Shown piece by piece: positions 38,723 to 49,910 of a stretch of 64,000 nucleotides of DNA (its first letter is position 1; the number at the start of each line of letters is the position of its first letter). Below the pieces are notes generated by a model. The model was not told where the DNA came from, did no database searches, and saw nothing but the letters and a program-made list of their open reading frames with translations. The translations under genes and the position numbers were made by a program. The DNA is from Zygnema cylindricum (taxonomy: Eukaryota > Streptophyta > Zygnematophyceae > Zygnematales > Zygnemataceae). The DNA lies in assembly GCA_037447655.1 (NCBI GenBank), contig JBBHKE010000440.1:221826-285825 (forward strand). The letters run 5' to 3'.

Positions 38723-41700
38723 TCAAGACGGGACCTCTATATTATTGTCTCTCCAATACCTCTGTAAAAATTCAGAATTTTTATCCTCTAGAGTCAACTC
38801 ATCCTCAGGCCTCCCTAGATAATGCACTTGCCAGAATATAGTATCTCCGACCTTGAACCGTTGACCAACCCAATCTATTACCCATCTGTGTACTTCAGGT
38901 TCTATAATTACTGAGGGATCCAATTCCAATTCTCCTTCGGTTGGTCGAAGATTCGCTGGTTTCAATTGGCTAATGTGTATCACTGGATGAATTTTTGTTG
39001 ACGCCGGAAAGTGCAATTTGGCAGCAACTGACGATATCATCTCGATTACAGTAAATGGTCCAATGAACTTAGGAGCAAATTTCCCCGTAGGATCCGATTG
39101 TCCGTCGATCTTGCACCTGTAATGAGTTGTAGAAAGCCAAACCTTGTCACCTGTGCGTAACACCCAATCACCCCGTTTGCGGTTAGCATTTAATTCTTGC
39201 CTCCTTTGTGCCTCTACTAATGCATCACGGACAGTTCTCCAAACTGTTTGAATATATTCCCAAAATTCCGTTCCTGAACCCCTATTCTCTTGTGTGATCC
39301 CTGTTATTAAGTCTAATGCTTCTCTCGGTTGGTATCCGTATGCAACTTCAAATGGTGAGAATCCTGTACTAGCATGTTTACATGAATTGTATGCAAATTC
39401 CATTAATGGCAGTTTGGATTCCCATGTGTTTTGAACTCCACTGCAAATAGTCCTAAGCATTTCTTCCAGTGTACGATTCATCCTTTCTGTTTGTCCATCT
39501 GTCTGAGGATGGTAAGAGGTACTCATTTTTAATTCAGTACCTAAATTTTGCTGCAATTCTTTCCAAAATGCAGATGTAAATTTAGAATCCCTATCACTGA
39601 CTATAGACAGGGGAACTCCATGATGTCTGACCACATTGTCAAAATATAACTTTGAAATATCTACAACTGAATGAGTAGTTTTGCAAGGGATAAATATTGC
39701 CATTTTACTGAACCTATCGACTACGACCATGATACTGTCATTCCTTTTAGATGTAGCAGGCAACCTAACAATAAAATCCATACTGACAGATTCCCACGGT
39801 CTTTCGGGAATATCCAAAGGTTTTAAGAGACCTTTAGGTTTTTGGGTACTAGGTTTACTCTGTTGGCAAGGGACACAACTTTCTACGTGTTTTGACACCT
39901 CTTTTGCCATCCCAGGCCAAAACAATCTACTTTGCAACCGACTAAGGGTTTTATCTCGACCTAGATGTCCTAAATGCTCATGAGCTTCCCGTAAAATTTG
40001 TTTTCTTAAGTCTCCGACTTCAGGAATGCATAATCTATCCCCAATTTGCAAATACAGTAAACCAGCCTCTAGTCTAAAGTTTTTGACATGCCTCTCATTC
40101 AATGGGTCAGAATTTCCTCCCGAAATATTTTTGCAAATCACAGCAAAATAAGGATCTTTATCATAACCATTTCTAACAGTATCTAAAAACAATTCATCCT
40201 GAACCATAACACTTATTTCAAAACATCTACTTAAAGGATCTGCAACTACATTTGTCTTCCCAGGAATATGTTTGACATTAAATTTGAAATATGCTAATTT
40301 TTGCATCCACCTAACCTGTCTGCCAGTCATAATCTGTGCATCACTTAATCTCTGCAAATAAGAAAGGGCTTTATTATCACAGTGAACTGTAAATTCTTTA
40401 TTATGCAAATAACATCGCCATTTCACCAATGCATGTACAATTGCAAGTAATTCTTTTTCTTGTGCTGTATAGTTCTTTTCAGCATCATTGAATTTTCTGG
40501 ACTCAAAAGCAATAGGATGAAAGTGTTTGCCGACTTTTTGACTTATGACTGCACCTAGACCTTTGTCAGATGCATCTGTAGTAATCAGAACTTCAAATTC
40601 CCCAGCAGGGTCAGGATACACCAGTGTAGGAGCAGAGGTCAACTTCCCTTTTAGTTCCTCGAATGCTCTCTCTTGATCAGCTCCCCACGCAAACGTCTCC
40701 TTTTCCCGAAGCAAATCCGTCAAAGGTGCAGCGATCATACTGAAGTTCTTTATAAATTTCCTGTAGTAAGTGGCCAATCCCAAAAATGATCTAACTTCCG
40801 TGACATTAGTAGGTTGCTTCCAACTTTGGATTGCAGTGATTTTGGATGGATCTGTTTTAACACCTTCCCCACTAACTATATGTCCCAAAAATAATTGTTC
40901 ACTTTTAAGAAAGCTGGATTTTGACAATTTTCCGTATAATTTTCTTTCTTTTAACCTTTCTAACACTTTTCTTAAATGAATTACATGTTGTTCTCTAGAT
41001 TCACTGTAAATTAGAATATCATCAATAAACACCTGAACAAACTCATCTATGTAATCAGAAAAAGTTTGGTTCATTAATCTTTGGTAAGTAGGCGGTGCAT
41101 TCGTTAAGCCGAATGGCATTACTATCCATTCAAAATGACCCACCCTAGTCCTGAAAGCAGTTTTATCAACATCCTCAATTCTGATTGGCACCTGATTAAA
41201 GCCACTACGCAGGTCAATCAATGAAAATACTTTAGCACCTTTTAAACGATCTATCAAATCAGAAATTAAAGGTAACGGATACTTATCCTTCACCGTAATC
41301 TTGTTCAGACTACGATAATCGACACACATTCTCAACGTTCCGTCCTTTTTTTTGACAAAGAGAACTGGTGCTCCATACGGTGATTTGCTGGGCTGAATAT
41401 GTCCTTTCTCTAAGAGTTCTTTGATCTGTTTCTTTAACTCCTCTTGCTCAAAGAAACTGTGCTTATAAATTCCTGTGACAGGAGGATTACATCCAGGTTC
41501 AAGGTTAATAACATGTTCTACATCTCGGGAAGGTGGCCTTCCTGAGGGTAAATCATTAGGAAAAACATCTTGAAATTCAAAAATCAAATCTTTAACAGCA
41601 ACATCAGATGTATTAATGTCAGTTACAAAATCATATTTTAGTTTTTCAAAAGTTTTAGTGGTGTCTGATTTAGGGATGACATCAATGTTATTGTTTTCTC

Positions 41701-41940
41701 CCCCTCTTTCATCAGTAACTGCCTCAGTTACTAACAACAAGAAAGCATGATTTGTTTTATCTTTTAAGTGCTTTTTAAATTGTTTAGCAGATATTAAACC
41801 TTCCACTCCTAATCTGGTTATATTGTTTATATGATTCCTATGCAATTTCTTAGGAGATAATGCTTGCAAAACCTTCCAACCGTTTTCAGACTTCACTTTT
41901 AAGGTGTTAATTTCCCAATTAATTTGAGGATTATGTTCTG
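38723..41940 (-). CDS. pol: Gypsy Pol: RT, RNase H, integrase and C-terminal domain
   Basis: An uninterrupted frame of 1057 residues counted from 41896, extendable to about 41940. [22 protein letters not shown], Asp228 (LIDLRSGF) and FIDD at 290-293. RNase H: Asp441 (TTDAS), Asp507 (CDNKA), Asp552 (ADPLS). Integrase: zinc module with HEHLGHLG and CVPC (674-677); catalytic Asp707, Asp768 and Glu804. The C-terminus from about 1001 ([26 protein letters not shown]) is chromodomain-like but without the usual aromatic pattern. It lies on the minus strand and starts just left of the protease frame, from which one frameshift separates it. Every catalytic residue is present, so the enzyme part looks recently functional. 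Confidence 0.93.
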
Positions 41941-42261
41941 TTAACCAGGCTTTCCCAGAATTAGTTCCTCACTTCCTAAATTCATTATTTCACACACAAC
42001 TTTCATTTTATGACCCTGAATATCCACTTCAATTGTGTCAGTTTGTAAGTCTAATGTGGACTTATTACCATTTGCCACTTGAACATGTAAAGGCTTTTCC
42101 CTTATGATAGTAGGAATTTTATTTTCCTCTACAAACTTATGTGAAATAAAATTATGTGTGGCACCTGAATCAACCATTACTTTTAACGGTTTTCCTTCCA
42201 CAAATGACTCGAATCTAATCAAACTGTGTCTGGTGTCATCATTACTAAACTGTCCTAACAT
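41941..42261 (-). CDS. Gypsy aspartic protease
   Basis: 107 residues. Active site [15 protein letters not shown] near residues 30-44, and the flap-like [12 protein letters not shown]. It ends [10 protein letters not shown] at a stop where related proteins continue GxPWL into RT, so a single-base frameshift splits protease from RT. Whether that shift is decay or programmed cannot be told from one copy. Confidence 0.85.
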   Translation of the reverse strand: MLGQFSNDDTRHSLIRFESFVEGKPLKVMVDSGATHNFISHKFVEENKIPTIIREKPLHVQVANGNKSTLDLQTDTIEVDIQGHKMKVVCEIMNLGSEELILGKPG

Positions 42262-42465
42262 GGGTCTGAGAAGGATTCTTTAAACTATGCAGTGTAGTGA
42301 GAATCATAATAAATTCAACTATCCTAACTTTTCCATTCATTAATTTGCCCTCCAAAGTTAACTCTTTAACTTCTGGATTCGGTAGACTCAACTGAGGACT
42401 TTCAGTTAGTCCTTTCCGTTTCCCACTTCTTGGGCTTCCTACTCAGCTAAGTATAATGCAATATC
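42262..42465 (-). pseudogene. Gypsy gag-protease linker, non-open
   Basis: About 200 bp with stops in every minus-strand frame between the zinc knuckles and protease. I see no domain in it. Confidence 0.5.
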
Positions 42466-43038
42466 TTATTGGAGACCTTCATTTACTTCGGTTGTTTTGA
42501 GAGAACCTTTATCTGTACAGTCTTTAGCGTAATGATCTGGACCTCCACATTTGAAACAAGTGACTTTCTTTTTGGGTTTTATGCACTCTCTACTAAAATG
42601 TCCCTCCTCTCCAAAGTTATAACAATTAATCTTTTTCAATTGTGCACACTCAAATGCCCTATGACCCTTTTTTTGACAAATAGTGCATGTGGGGATGGTA
42701 AGGTTAGGCTTATGAGCATTAATGTTTGATTTAGGACTTTTAATGTACCCCCCTCTATTGTTAAATTCATTTTCTGCATTAACACTATGTCCACCCCTTT
42801 GATTTCCTCTGAAGATATTTTGCCTATTCACCAGACCCGCATTCAGACCCTCTTCAACAAATTCCTCCTCATCCCATTGTGATACTTCATTTAAATTACC
42901 CCTGAGCGATCGAGTTTCTCGATTATACCCCAACTGATCCTCTAATTCTAATGACTGTATCTTAAGAATTTGGGACAAGATGAAGAGGAAGGGTAGCTGA
43001 TTGGATGGTAGGAATGATAGGAGCAGCCAGGAAAACAA
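42466..43038 (-). CDS. gag: Gypsy Gag nucleocapsid with three zinc knuckles
   Basis: The C-terminal part has three CCHC knuckles in tandem: CTICQKKGHRAFEC, CYNFGEEGHFSREC (second Cys replaced by Phe), CFKCGGPDHYAKDC. Before them is an Asn/Gly-rich spacer. The first 35 residues of the frame are hydrophobic because it runs into a frame-shifted region, so the true start lies upstream. The usual retrotransposon gag capsid domain is not visible. Confidence 0.78.
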   Translation of the reverse strand: MFSWLLLSFLPSNQLPFLFILSQILKIQSLELEDQLGYNRETRSLRGNLNEVSQWDEEEFVEEGLNAGLVNRQNIFRGNQRGGHSVNAENEFNNRGGYIKSPKSNINAHKPNLTIPTCTICQKKGHRAFECAQLKKINCYNFGEEGHFSRECIKPKKKVTCFKCGGPDHYAKDCTDKGSLKTTEVNEGLQ

Positions 43039-43261
43039 CGGGGGTAGGAGAAGATGGAGGAGGAGGGGGACTTCAAGATAATGAGGGAAAAAATATGGGA
43101 GGATTAGGAGGAGAGGGGTGGGAAGGTGTAATGTAGGTGAGGTCAGCTGGCTGAAGAGATTGAAAGGGAAGTTTTAGGGGAAGAGGGTCATTAAGGGTGA
43201 GGGAAGGAAAGTAGGATAACGGGGGAAAAGGGGAAGGGAACGGCGTACGAGACAAGGTTTG
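43039..43261 (-). pseudogene. Gypsy Gag N-terminal remnant, proline-rich
   Basis: Purine-rich on the plus strand (GGAGGAGGGGGAC and similar). The minus strand encodes proline/serine-rich peptide (PSPFPPLSYFPS, SHPSPPNPPIFFP). No capsid motif. The gypsy 5' LTR and PBS are absent because the sequence is cut at 43262 by the H LTR. Confidence 0.5.
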
Positions 43262-44213
43262 TGCAATTATGTGTCCTCTATTTTACTACAGAATTTAGGA
43301 ATCCTCTAGATAGTCAATAACTAACCCACTTTCAATGGCAACCAATGCTACCCAAGCAGACAAACATACAATCTGATTGCAACCCTGTGCAGCCTAGACT
43401 CCCTTGAGTCCGTAGGAAAAAAAATCTATGAAAACACCCAACCATGCGATAAGTTACGAGGCAGTAAAAATGCCAATTTGTACAAACTCTCAAAGAGAGA
43501 GGTGACTGCCTACCAAGTTTTCCTAAGTCCTAGTTCCCTCTCACAACCCCTATCTACTAACTGCAAGAACCTATCATATCACTCTACCGTACTCAAAAGT
43601 ATTACTGCCGTACGACCTTTGTACGACAAGGCCATTTAGGCGGACGCGTGTCCATTTTTCACTTGTCCGTACGTTCCTCGTAATTCCCACGAGCAAATGT
43701 TATCTCTCCACGTGCGCCAGGTCATGCACGTCAAAGCCAAAGTGACCATTAGGTCTGGTGATGATGTGCCTGTTGGATGAAATGACATTTTTCTGACCGT
43801 CGAACAAATGTCCAATTCTGGCCGTGCGATTATGTTCGCACTGGCATAACGTTTATGTCTTTTCATTTGTATTAGTTAATCGGTTTATAGATTGTAGCAT
43901 AGTTTAAACAAAAATCATACCCTGTATATATCAACGAACTTCTAGACCGGTTAGAGCTGACGGCTACGCATCGCTCTGCGGGTCGGGGGTTTGCGTCATG
44001 CCGGACTAACCCTTTTGTTGAGAGTGACATAAGTCACTCTTCAGTCCTGCTTATTAGGCTGAGGCAGCCATTGCTATCCATCTCTTTCTCTCTCGCTCCT
44101 TTAGTGATTATAACAAGTATGGAGGATAGAGAGGAAAGGTGAGAGCAGACTGCCTGCCTTTCCTTTTTATTTTAGACCTAGAAAATACCCTGTAAATCTA
44201 ATGATTTTCAAAA
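43262..44213 (-). repeat. Element H 3' LTR, diverged
   Basis: 952 bp, TGCAATTATGTGTCC to TTTTCAAAA (expected CAACA). It has the GTAC block near 43590-43630 and a tRNA-like module at 43941-44004. It differs from the H 5' LTR at many positions and by deletions, and the outer flanks (GTTTG, AAAGT) do not match, so the two LTRs may not derive from one insertion. Confidence 0.75.
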
Positions 44214-44995
44214 CTCCCGTTATTTTCTAGTCTAATTTTAATTTTTCGTTTTGTCCACATTTTTCTCTGCAATATTTTAATTTGGGAGAGGGCAAAGGTT
44301 TGGTCATCATGTCAGCCACCATTTTTTCATCAGATCGTACACAAGTTTGGTTTTATTTTCAACCTCCCCCAAAGCTCAATCTATGTCCATATCAGCTTTG
44401 AATGATTGGTTGGCTGATTGCAATGGGGCCTGTTATCACAAAACCCATGCACCTCCTTTATATACATAATTCGAAACGAGGAGCATTAAGGGTTGTAGAA
44501 CGGGAAGGGTATACGCCTCCGGTGGGTGAGCAACCACTTTTTGTTTTTTAACCGAGCGGCCTTCCCCCACATACAATACATATCCAGTGCATCTTCCATA
44601 GGTGCATCCCATAACGCATCACTGGGGTAGTGATATCAGTGTGCTCCCTCCCAAATCAACCATAACTCGCAGTTCCCACCAGATATCTCGACTCTCTTGG
44701 CGCCTCCCAATCTCTCTTCGGGTCGCAAGACTCCACAGAGGACTCTACTAATGCCACTATGTCCGGCCTTGCAGTTGATAAAGTATATCAAACTACCTCC
44801 TAATTGTCTATAAGGATCTGACTTCATAAACTCTCTCTCCTCTGGACTCATCTGATCATCTAAATTTATCACTCTATCTTCTACACTCCCATCACTTACT
44901 TTCTTCAAGTCTATGGGAGTGGTACAACTCTTTGCTTTCTCCATCTGGAATTTCTCAAGCATATTTCCTATTGCTCATTTCTGAGTCCAAATTAT
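44214..44995 (-). pseudogene. Element H RNase H, heavily deleted
   Basis: Readable pieces: MLEKFQMEKAKSCTTPIDLK, VSDGSVEDRVINLDD, EFMKSDPYRQLGGSLIYFIN, ELWLIWEGAH. Beyond that, many small deletions break the WSDASYGD and CCWSSK blocks (44380-44680). These deletions are denser than elsewhere in H. Confidence 0.75.
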
Positions 44996-45671
44996 ATCTT
45001 GCCTCCCCTAAATCCTTCATGCCAAATCTGCATTAAAGATATTTCTTCAACTTATTGAACTTTTCAAAAGACTTACTTAACACCAACAGATCATCCACAT
45101 AAATTGCAATAAAACTCACACGATCCTCATCTTCAAACATATAGATAGAATGGTCAGAGCTGATCCGGATATATCCCAAACCACTAAGAAACTCATCTAG
45201 TTTCTTATTCCATTGTCGAGGAGCTGGCTTAAGTCCGTATAATGACTTTACGAGCCTGCAGATTTTGCTCTCTTCCCCATTCTCCACATACCCTTCCGGT
45301 TACCGCATGAAGATTTCTTCCTCGAACTCACCGTTGAGGAAGGCGGTCTTAATGTCCATCTGATGTATTTCCATGTCTTCCGCTGCTAAGAGACTAAGGA
45401 GAATCCTTACTGATGGGAATTGAACAACAGGAGCAAACGTCTTCTCATAATCAATCCATTCTTTTTGGGTGAACCCCTTTGCTACCAAACGAGCCTTACA
45501 TCTTTGAATGGTATTATCTGGGTTCAGTTTTAGTTTAAATACCCATTTACAGCCGATAGGTTTTCTGTTTAGAGGACAATCTACTAGCTCCCATGTATTT
45601 GCTTCCATGATGGAAGCCATCTCATCGTTTATGGCTATAATCCATCTGTCATTTTTTTTTGGGTTGTTCAC
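44996..45671 (-). pseudogene. Element H RT
   Basis: Two open pieces. 45300-45671: RWIIAINDEMASIMEANTWE, KPIGCKWVFKLKLNPDNT, RCKARLVAKGFTQKE, FAPVVQFPSVRILLSLLAAE, MEIHQMDIKTAFLNGEFEEE. 45033-45287: CRLVKSLYGLKPAPRQWNKK, FIAIYVDDLLVLSKSFEKFN with YVDD intact. One stop lies between them. Confidence 0.88.
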
Positions 45672-46990
45672 TGCCTCCTAGTATGACTGAGGCTCATCAG
45701 GATAAGATAGTTTATTTACCTTACGAGCAGCTTGATTCTCTTGTATCCTTTTGCTGCTTCTTCTTTCTCCTCAAACTCTGAAGCTAGAATAGTGGGAAGT
45801 CTTGGGTTTCTCATTACTGTCTCATCGTCTCCCCTATCCATGGAAGTCGGGTCCGTTTCCTCCACTTCTGTCTCTCCTAGAAGTCTATAGGAATATGTGA
45901 GGTATCGGGGAGTTTTCTTGTATCTTGGATCTTCCTTGAATTTGCAATCACAGTCTCAATCATGTCCTTTTTGGGAAAAACAGAGTTCTCCTCACTTTTG
46001 GACTCAAACGTGATTCTTACCTTTTTGGTATATTTGAAGGGGTCAATTCACTTTCCTTCATCCATGAAAACTAGATGTTTGACCAGAATGATATCTTGCT
46101 TTGCTGAGTCATAGACTTTATATCCCTTAACATCTTCATCATATCCCACAAAATATTTCGGTTTTCCCTTAGCATCAAGTTTCCAGTTTTTCTTATCCGT
46201 ATCTAGACTGTAAACTTGGCTAGCAAATACTTTAAGGTGAGAGATATCCGGTTTCTTTCCAACCCATCTCTCATAAGGTGTCATACCTTTGAGTGCTGAG
46301 TTTAGGACTCTATTCTTAATGTAGTTGGCACAATTCATGGCTTCTGCCCAAAATCTCTTTCCTATTTTCTTGCCGGCCAACATACTGCATACACTATCTG
46401 TTAGTGATCGGTTTAACCTCTCAGCTACCCATTCTGTTCCGGATTATGTGGTGCAGTTTTTTGGTGATGAACTCCCTCATCTCTCAGGTATTCCTCAAAC
46501 TGGTTAGAGGTATATTCTTTCATTATCACTCCTTATTCTCTTAATGGGGGTTCAAATTTTGATTTTAGGAAGTAGACTCTGGTATATCTGGACCAATCAT
46601 GTGTAATTGTCAACATATACCTTTTCCCTCTAACTGAGGGTACCTTTGCTGGTCCGAGATATCTGTGTGGATTCAATCAAGTACTTTCTCACCTCTACAT
46701 GTGGCAGCTTTATGAAAAAGAAGTCTATGAGCCTTTCCTTGGGCACAACCACTAGAATCATCCACCATTTCATTGTCACTGAACTAAATGATTTCCACTA
46801 CACCAAGCTTCCTCATTTCCCTCAACCTATCAAAATGCATATGCCCTAACCGCTTATGCGAAATCATCAACTTTGGGACACCAACATAATAAGCATTCTT
46901 CTTTTCATTACTCAAGTTAAGCCTAAACATTCCTTAGCTACACTTATCTGCGGTGAAGTAAACTTCATCCCCATACTTATTAGTAAAGAC
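45672..46990 (-). pseudogene. Element H integrase and linker
   Basis: 46048-46383 is the integrase tail: GKKIGKRFWAEAMNCANYIK, TPYERWVGKKPDISHLKVFA, KPKYFVGYDEDVKGYKVYD. Right of it the core is broken: WVAERLNRSLTDSV remains, but the SDNGGE block is lost. The zinc module reads HKRLGHMHFDRLREMRK and SSGCAQGKAHRL near 46800-46900. The linker to RT (45672-46040) holds many stops. Confidence 0.82.
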
Positions 46991-46993
46991 TCC

Positions 46994-47908
46994 CTATCTA
47001 GTGAAGGTATCAAATTCTTTGTCATCTAACACAGATGTATAGACAAGATTTTTACTCAGCTGAGGAATATAGAGCACATCTGAGAAAGTGAGTATAGAAG
47101 TCTTACCCTCCACTAAGACTTTCAAATCTACAGATCCCACTAGCTTTGTAGTAACCACTCTCCCATCCCCATACTCGATTTCTACAGTAGGGATTTTCAT
47201 TAGCTTAGTGAAGAGGTCATTTTCACGACATATATGCATGGATACACCTGAGTCGATGATCCATCCTTCCTGTGGAGCTTCTCGAATTGCTTCAAGGTCA
47301 CACTTCTGTCTCCAAAGGATCTCTTTCTCCTCCAGACTCTCGTCAAAAAGAAGCTCCCCATCCTCCTCAAAGGACTCGTCCTCGGTGTCTCTTGTCACCT
47401 TTATGACCAAAAGTGTATTTTTATTCCTTTTGGAAGAACCCCTCCCATGGTTCTCTTGGAGCCTCGGCTCCGACAGCTTGACACAATCTGCAATAAAATG
47501 TCCAAGCTTTTTGCAAATATGACAAAGGCCCTTTAGGGGCCATGGTCCTCCAAGCTGAACTCTTTTTCTTTTGTATGGTTTTTTCGGATCTGGTCTCCAC
47601 TTGTCTCCACTGGCGACTAGAGCTTGAACACTCTTTCCTCCTCTCCTGATCTCAATCGTGTTCTCTTGCACAAGTATCATGTGGACCACTGTATTCCACT
47701 TCCATGAACTATCAATCATTTCCAGTACTCCATACACTACATTCTCATACTCGTCGCGTAACTTCATGATAAGAGTGTTAACCTTCATCTTCATTGTACT
47801 TGTCCATCCGACACTTTCGATCTCCATATACAAGCAAGAAAGATCATTAGAGTAGTCTATCATCTTTCCCCCTTTGTAAGTATTATTTCCCAACATTTGC
47901 TCTACCAA
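46994..47908 (-). pseudogene. Element H Gag C-terminal half and protease
   Basis: 304 residues open. Gag core MVEQMLGNNTYKGGKMIDYS; CCHC knuckle LCHICKKLGHFIADCVKL; an acidic linker; protease EGWIIDSGVSMHICREND (DSG intact); then IEYGDGRVVTTKLVGSVDLK and LTFSDVLYIPQLSKNLVYTS. It ends near the GAG-pre-integrase. The longest intact copia pro region here apart from L. Confidence 0.85.
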
Positions 47909-48331
47909 CTGGAGTTTTCAAATCGTACCAGCTCTATAGATCTCTATCAAACTCACCCACAACTCCTCGGCCTTGTAAACGTGAAGGTTGGGAGTTGCCA
48001 AAGCTTGAGTGAGGTGTCTCAGAATAAAGTTCTTGGCAGCCATGTTAGTGTCTTCCCACATTTGAGTGTCGGTCTCCACGGTCTTCACGATCGCCCCTCC
48101 GGGTGTCGTGGGAATAGGAGCAATAAGAATAAGAGGTGTCTCCTTTTCTTTCCCCTTTTCGGGCACGCTGCTGTCCCTATCATCAGCCTCATCTGCTGCA
48201 GCTGTTGTTGCTACAGAAATCCTTATTCCACCAAATCCTGGTGGTGTTCCCTGAGGTGGACGTTCCACCTGTCCACAAACAATACCCCAATATCGTTTTT
48301 CACACAAAGCCCCTGTCATCATGGCTTCCAA
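47909..48331 (-). pseudogene. Element H Gag N-terminal half
   Basis: MEAMMTGALCEKRYWGIVCG, QVERPPQGTPPGFGGIRI, then an Ala/Asp-rich spacer and NMAAKNFILRHLTQALATPN, EELWVSLIEIYRAGTI. A frameshift near 47910 separates it from the C-terminal half. The true start is about 75 bp further right, in the LTR, ahead of the PBS. Confidence 0.82.
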
Positions 48332-48372
48332 TAGATAAACCCTGATTCATTGAAGATGGGCACCCTAGAGGG

Positions 48373-48385
48373 TGGGCCCATAACC
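48373..48385 (-). other. Primer binding site of element H
   Basis: TGGGCCCATAACC on the plus strand; perfect 13-base match to the initiator tRNA-Met anticodon arm. Confidence 0.85.
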
Positions 48386-48485
48386 TGCAATTTTGTGTCC
48401 TCCATTCGACTACAAAATTTAGGAAGCCTCTAGATTGTTGTTAACCAACCCACTTTTAATGGCAGACATTGCTGCCCAAGCAAAC

Positions 48486-48559
48486 AAGCTGACAATCTGA
48501 CTGCACCCTAAGCTGACACAATCTGACTGCACCCTAAGCTGACAATCTGACTGCACCCT
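48486..48559. repeat. Three tandem copies of a 24-26 bp unit
   Basis: AAGCTGACAATCTGACTGCA with its CCCT tail repeats three times; the middle copy has two extra bases. The G LTR has a single copy, so the expansion is specific to this LTR. Confidence 0.9.
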
Positions 48560-49159
48560 TGTGCAGCCAAGATTCCCTTGAGTCCGTATAAAAAAAAGAA
48601 TCTCTTAAAACGCCCAACCAGGCGATAAGTTATAAGGTGGCAAATATGCCAATTTATACAAACTCTCAAAGAGAGAGAGGACCATCTACATGATTTTTCC
48701 TAAGTCCTAGTTCCCTCTCATAACCCCTATCTACTTACTGTACAAACCAATCAGAACATTGTATAGTACTAGAAAGTACTACTACCGATATACTTTCTGT
48801 ACGGCCTCTGTACGACAAGGCCATTAAGTAGACGCCTGTCCACTTTTCAGTCGTCCGTACGTTCCTCGAAATTCTCGCTATCGAATATTATCTCTCCGCG
48901 TGGCGTCAAGTCATGCCACGTCACAAAATGCCAAAGTTACCATTCCAAGATCTTGGCGATTATCTGCGTGGTCAGATAGAATTTAGCATCTCATCTCAAA
49001 CGTTAAAATAAACGTTTTACTAATTTGTTTCGTGCGGAATCCTATCCGCACTGTATTTAACTTGTACCATGTATCTATGTTTACATTTCTGTTAATTGGA
49101 ATTACTACTGAAACATTGTTTAAATATATTTCAAACCCTATATACCCTAGCGAACTACT

Positions 49160-49225
49160 ACGACAGACCGGTTAGAGCGAACGGCTACGCCATGCTCTAC
49201 CGGTCGGAGGTTCGAGTCTTGCTGA
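49160..49225 (+). other. tRNA-like module, antisense within the element H 5' LTR
   Basis: GGTTAGAGC at 49170-49178 and GGTTCGAGTCT at 49209-49219, near-tRNA spacing; the T-arm loop TTCGAGT is canonical. There is no full cloverleaf. Confidence 0.5.
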
Positions 49226-49444
49226 ACTCAACCTTTTTGTTGAGAGTGACTTGGGTCACTCTTTAGTCCTGCATTGGTGGAGCTGAGGCAGCCATGGCTC
49301 CACTATTCTCTCTCTCTCTTTCATTGACTACAACAAGTATGGGGGATGGAGAGAGAAGGTATAGGCAGACTGCCTGCACTTGTCATTCTTTTCTATCTAT
49401 TTAGACCTAGAAAATACTATTAAAACCGTTAGTTAATTTCAACA

Positions 49445-49910
49445 AAAGTCTTTATATCAATGGCTTAGTCGTGTTACCAAAATGGTTGAATACAAGTATG
49501 TAGGAGGCAGTATGGAGAAACACTGTATTGACTTACAAGTATTATTTGCAGAAAATGATTTGGCTGGAGGAAACTTTACAAATGCTCAACACGCTCTCTT
49601 GTTGATGATAAACCTACCTAAAGAACATAAGAGTGCATTAGATCGATTGACTTTAATCAATAAAAAGGATTGGAGCTTAGTTGTAGCTAGATAAGTTATT
49701 CTAGATGAAGATGCTATCAGAAAGGTCTTATCAAGTGAGAGGAATATAAAGGAAGCTAAGTCTCAGTTTCAGAAAATTAAAAGTAATAGTGAGTTTGTTG
49801 ATCAACCTAAGAAGTACTTTTACTGTAATGATTTAGGACATACCTTCAGGGTATGTCCGTTCTATAAAAGTGCATGTGTTAGAGGAAATTTCAGAAATTG
49901 ATGGGACAAC
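49445..49910 (+). pseudogene. F2 Gag core and zinc knuckle
   Basis: Starts mid-protein at the H LTR edge: KSLYQWLSRVTKMVEYKYVG, GGSMEKHCIDLQVLFAENDL, AGGNFTNAQHALLLMINLPK, HKSALDRLTLINKKDWSLVV, a stop, then VILDEDAIRKVL and the knuckle YFYCNDLGHTFRVCPF with its first Cys changed to Tyr. Closely parallels F1. The 5' LTR and Gag N-terminus are missing. Confidence 0.82.

Larger units (their letters stand above)
48386..49444 (-). repeat. Element H 5' LTR
   Basis: 1059 bp, TGCAATTTTGTGTCC to TAATTTCAACA. It holds a threefold tandem repeat (48486-48559), the GTAC dyad at about 48765-48822 and a tRNA-like module at 49160-49225. Its right edge interrupts the F2 gag. Confidence 0.85.

Noticed and set aside
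42466-43038. Hydrophobic N-terminus of the gypsy gag frame as a signal peptide or membrane segment
   Set aside because: The first 35 residues (FSWLLLSFLP and so on) come from reading a purine-rich plus strand in reverse after a frame change; Gag has no signal peptide.
48486-48559. CRISPR-like array
   Set aside because: Only three direct units without spacers, in a eukaryotic LTR.
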